Shown: positions 21,461 through 23,524 of the stretch, in pieces
How positions within the stretch are numbered: the first letter of the stretch is position 1
Layout: each line of letters starts with the position of its first letter
From: DASRRB01 sp036732755
Lineage (GTDB): Bacteria; Planctomycetota; B15-G4; SIAN01
Direction of reading: 5' to 3'
Assembly (NCBI GenBank): GCA_036732755.1
Contig: DAINBU010000076.1
Location: forward strand, 1-23,524
DNA: 23,524 nt
Translations under genes and position numbers: made by a program
Notes under the pieces: model-generated
What the model was told of the DNA's origin: nothing
What the model saw: only the letters and a program-made list of their open reading frames with translations
The model's database searches: none

Positions 21461-23245
21461 TCAGCGCGGCTTGACCTCGAGGTCGAGCGTCAGCTCGGAC
21501 GAGCCGAAGAACGCGCGCTGCTCCTTGCCCACCGGCAGCGTGCGCACGTCGTCGAAGGCGCAGCGGCGCGCGCGCACCGTCTCGATCGCGAGGTGGTTCG
21601 CGTCGCCGAGGTCGAGCTTCTGCGGCGGACCGTCGAGGAAGTTGAGGACGCCGTTCGCGTGCACGACCGCGCGCCCGCGCGCGTCGCGGCCGATGCGCAG
21701 CCGGAGCGCGAAGCCGTCGACCCACGCCTCCATCCGCGGGTTCGGGATGAACGCCTCGTTGGCGACGTCGACGTCCCAGTCGGCGATGCGCGTGCCCTGG
21801 ACGCCCGACCAGAGCGTGAGCGGCCGGTCCTCGACGTAGGGGACGCGGAAGCGGCCGAGCTCTCCGGCGGCCGTGACGATGCGGCCGACGAGCTCGCCGC
21901 CGGAGCGCCGCTCGAGCGCGGCCACGGCGTCGGCCACGGCGCTGAACGACTCGGCCGGGAGCACGGTGACGAGGTAGTTGCCCCACGGCGTGAGCGAGCC
22001 GGTGCCGGACTCGAGCGCCGGCATCGCGATCGAGTTGGCGGCGTCGCAGGCGCGGTCGATCGAGCGCTCCTGGTTCAGCGTCGCGAACCAGGCCGGAGAA
22101 TCGAGGTTGCCCCAACCCGGGTCGAAGAGGCGCGCCGGGACCGGCTCGAGCTCGATCCTCCCGAGCGCCGAGAGGCCGAAGCTCGCGACGCCGATCTGCC
22201 GCGGCTCCCCTTCGCCGACGATCTTGGCGTCGAGGAGCGTGCGTGCGGCGGGGAGCTCGCCCGCGAGGCGCAGCTCGAGCGTGAAGGCGACCGCCCCGAC
22301 GTGCGTCTGCACGGAGACCGGGAGGAGCAGCGCCCGCCCGTTCGGCAGGAAGGCGGTGCCCGCGTACGAGAGGAAGCCGAGCCGCGGGTGCTGCACGACG
22401 CCACCCGCCGCGCGCTCGTTCACGACCTGCTGCGCGACGATGGCGCCGCGGCCGTCGAGCGAGCGCACGACCGCTTCGGCGGCCGGCTCCGCCTCGCGTA
22501 CCAGCAGCGCCACGAAGACGCCGCCCTCGGTCGGCGCGGCGCGCGCGATCACCTCGATGCCGGCGCGGACCGACGCGACGACCGGATTGCCGACCACGGC
22601 GCCCTGCGCGATCTCGACGTCCCAGTCGAAGACGCTCGAACCGGCGAGAAAGCTCGTCGCCGCGGCGGCGTTGCGGCCCTTCAACGCGACCTGCACGCGC
22701 CGCACGACCTCGAGCTGCGCGTCGATCTGGTCGGCCGCCTTGAAGTCGGGCAGCTCCGGCGCGTCGGCGGGCGGCGTGCCGCGCAGCACGCCGACCTGGA
22801 GCAGCACCCGCGGCGCGAGCGCCGGCAGGAGGCCGGCGAGCAGCTCCGCGATCCGATCCTGCGTCTCGGCCGGCGCCGTCACGAGCAGGCGCGTCTCCTC
22901 GGCGAGGTCGACGCGGGCGGTGCCCTCCTCCCAGATCGAGGGGTCGACCGTGTTGCGCACGAGGGAGACGACGTCCTCCCCGCTCATCACCGTCACCTCC
23001 CCGCCGTCGGCGTGGTCGGTGCCGTACGCCTCGAAGTTCGCCTGGCTGTTCGAGCCGACGCGGTAGGGGAGGAGCGCGAGCGAGGCCTGGGAATACCCCT
23101 CGTGCTCGACGAGGCCGGCGAGCGAGTGGATGCGCAGGACGAACGGCTTCGGCGAACTCCCCTCCGAGTCGTCGCCGCGCGCGGCGGCGCCCGTGGCGAG
23201 GAGCGCGAGCGTGACGAGGGCACGGACGGCGGAGCGGGCGACCAT
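21461..23245 (-). CDS. Large exported protein with two secretin-N-like repeats
   Basis: A 594-residue protein with a signal peptide (1-24, hydrophobic VRALVTLALLATGAAA), probably periplasmic or secreted. Residues 89-155 (DVVSLVRNTVDPSIWEEG, RLLVTAPAETQDRIAELLAGL, RVLLQVGVLRG) resemble the short ring-forming domains found at the N-terminus of secretins and in many planctomycete proteins. A second, related block lies at about 423-520. Each block is followed by a DWDV motif and then NP: VFDWDVEIAQGAVVGNP (205-221) and IADWDVDVANEAFIPNP (487-503). No secretin beta-barrel domain is evident, so it is unlikely to be a complete secretion pore. The function is unknown. The ATG at 23245 has GGAG 6 bases upstream; longer in-frame extensions look non-native. 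Confidence 0.75.
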   Translation of the reverse strand: MVARSAVRALVTLALLATGAAARGDDSEGSSPKPFVLRIHSLAGLVEHEGYSQASLALLPYRVGSNSQANFEAYGTDHADGGEVTVMSGEDVVSLVRNTVDPSIWEEGTARVDLAEETRLLVTAPAETQDRIAELLAGLLPALAPRVLLQVGVLRGTPPADAPELPDFKAADQIDAQLEVVRRVQVALKGRNAAAATSFLAGSSVFDWDVEIAQGAVVGNPVVASVRAGIEVIARAAPTEGGVFVALLVREAEPAAEAVVRSLDGRGAIVAQQVVNERAAGGVVQHPRLGFLSYAGTAFLPNGRALLLPVSVQTHVGAVAFTLELRLAGELPAARTLLDAKIVGEGEPRQIGVASFGLSALGRIELEPVPARLFDPGWGNLDSPAWFATLNQERSIDRACDAANSIAMPALESGTGSLTPWGNYLVTVLPAESFSAVADAVAALERRSGGELVGRIVTAAGELGRFRVPYVEDRPLTLWSGVQGTRIADWDVDVANEAFIPNPRMEAWVDGFALRLRIGRDARGRAVVHANGVLNFLDGPPQKLDLGDANHLAIETVRARRCAFDDVRTLPVGKEQRAFFGSSELTLDLEVKPR

Positions 23246-23524
23246 CGGGATCTCCGGGAGGAGGGGCGCGGCACGCTTGGACGTTGGTGCGGGCGGGATG
23301 ACCATGTCCACCGCGGCCGTGGCTTGAAACTGGAGCGGACGTCGAGGGCGCGGGTGAAGCGGGCGCGGGGAGAAGGGGGCGTGGTTGAACGCGCGACGGG
23401 CGGGAGCGGGTCGAGGGGCGGAGGGGAAAAAGGCTCGATGGACGGGACACGCTCGCCCCAAACCAACGATGAACGGGGGGCTCGCTGCGCTCGGCGCATT
23501 CGAATACGACTCGCAGCAGTTCCG
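23246..23524. other. Leader region of the right-end gene, cut by the window
   Basis: These 279 bases hold no supported gene. On the minus strand the leader is strongly pyrimidine-rich (CCTTTTTCCCCTCCGCCCC and similar tracts). The last 30 bases before the edge are less GC-rich and include GTATTCGAAT, which could be a promoter or the end of a neighbour. Nothing can be assigned. Confidence 0.4.

Noticed and set aside
21461..23245. Complete type II/III secretin
   Set aside because: Only short domains resembling the N-terminal rings are seen; the conserved secretin barrel motifs are absent.

Overview
The window is a very GC-rich (about 70% or more by eye), gene-dense stretch of a bacterial chromosome, almost certainly a metagenome-derived scaffold: it carries a run of ten N at 21321-21330. 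No rRNA, tRNA, CRISPR array, insertion sequence or phage gene is visible. The C-terminal module of the secreted subtilase and the repeat architecture of the large exported protein at the right end resemble proteins I associate with Planctomycetota. I therefore favour a planctomycete or similar deep-branching lineage, as an inference only.

Layout, left to right. A hydantoinase/oxoprolinase A-type protein (minus) runs off the left edge. Divergent from it are plsY and gpsA (plus), which form and acylate sn-glycerol-3-phosphate for phospholipid synthesis. A small exported protein (minus) is divergently paired with a DusB-like tRNA-dihydrouridine synthase (plus). Next comes an exported DUF4139 protein with a C-terminal coiled coil (plus). 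A strong bidirectional hairpin terminator separates it from a secreted S8 protease (minus), which lies behind a 199-residue unknown protein (minus). From 19006 leftwards runs a compact five-gene minus-strand cluster: Tyr/Trp-rich lipoprotein, addB, addA, PIG-L deacetylase and a divergent proline dehydrogenase. addB and addA overlap by 4 bases and should make one helicase-nuclease for double-strand-break repair. Divergent from the cluster is a zinc-ribbon rhomboid-like membrane protein (plus) that lacks the expected catalytic residues. It converges on an aldo/keto reductase (minus). At the right end is a large exported protein (minus) that appears to hold two copies of one domain.

The most consequential observation concerns data integrity. 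The aldo/keto reductase gene is interrupted near its start by the N gap plus about 145 bases that encode a piece of a DUF1302-type proteobacterial protein. The junction is bracketed by an exact 19-base duplication. Removing 174 bases restores a normal 315-residue reductase. Among biological observations, the best candidates are the rhomboid pseudoprotease with its hairpin-covered ribosome binding site, the duplicated domain in the right-end exported protein, the divergent proline dehydrogenase, and a promoter-like element of the form GYTAYNMT that recurs in most of the short intergenic regions. I do not see a clearly new multi-gene defence or metabolic system.
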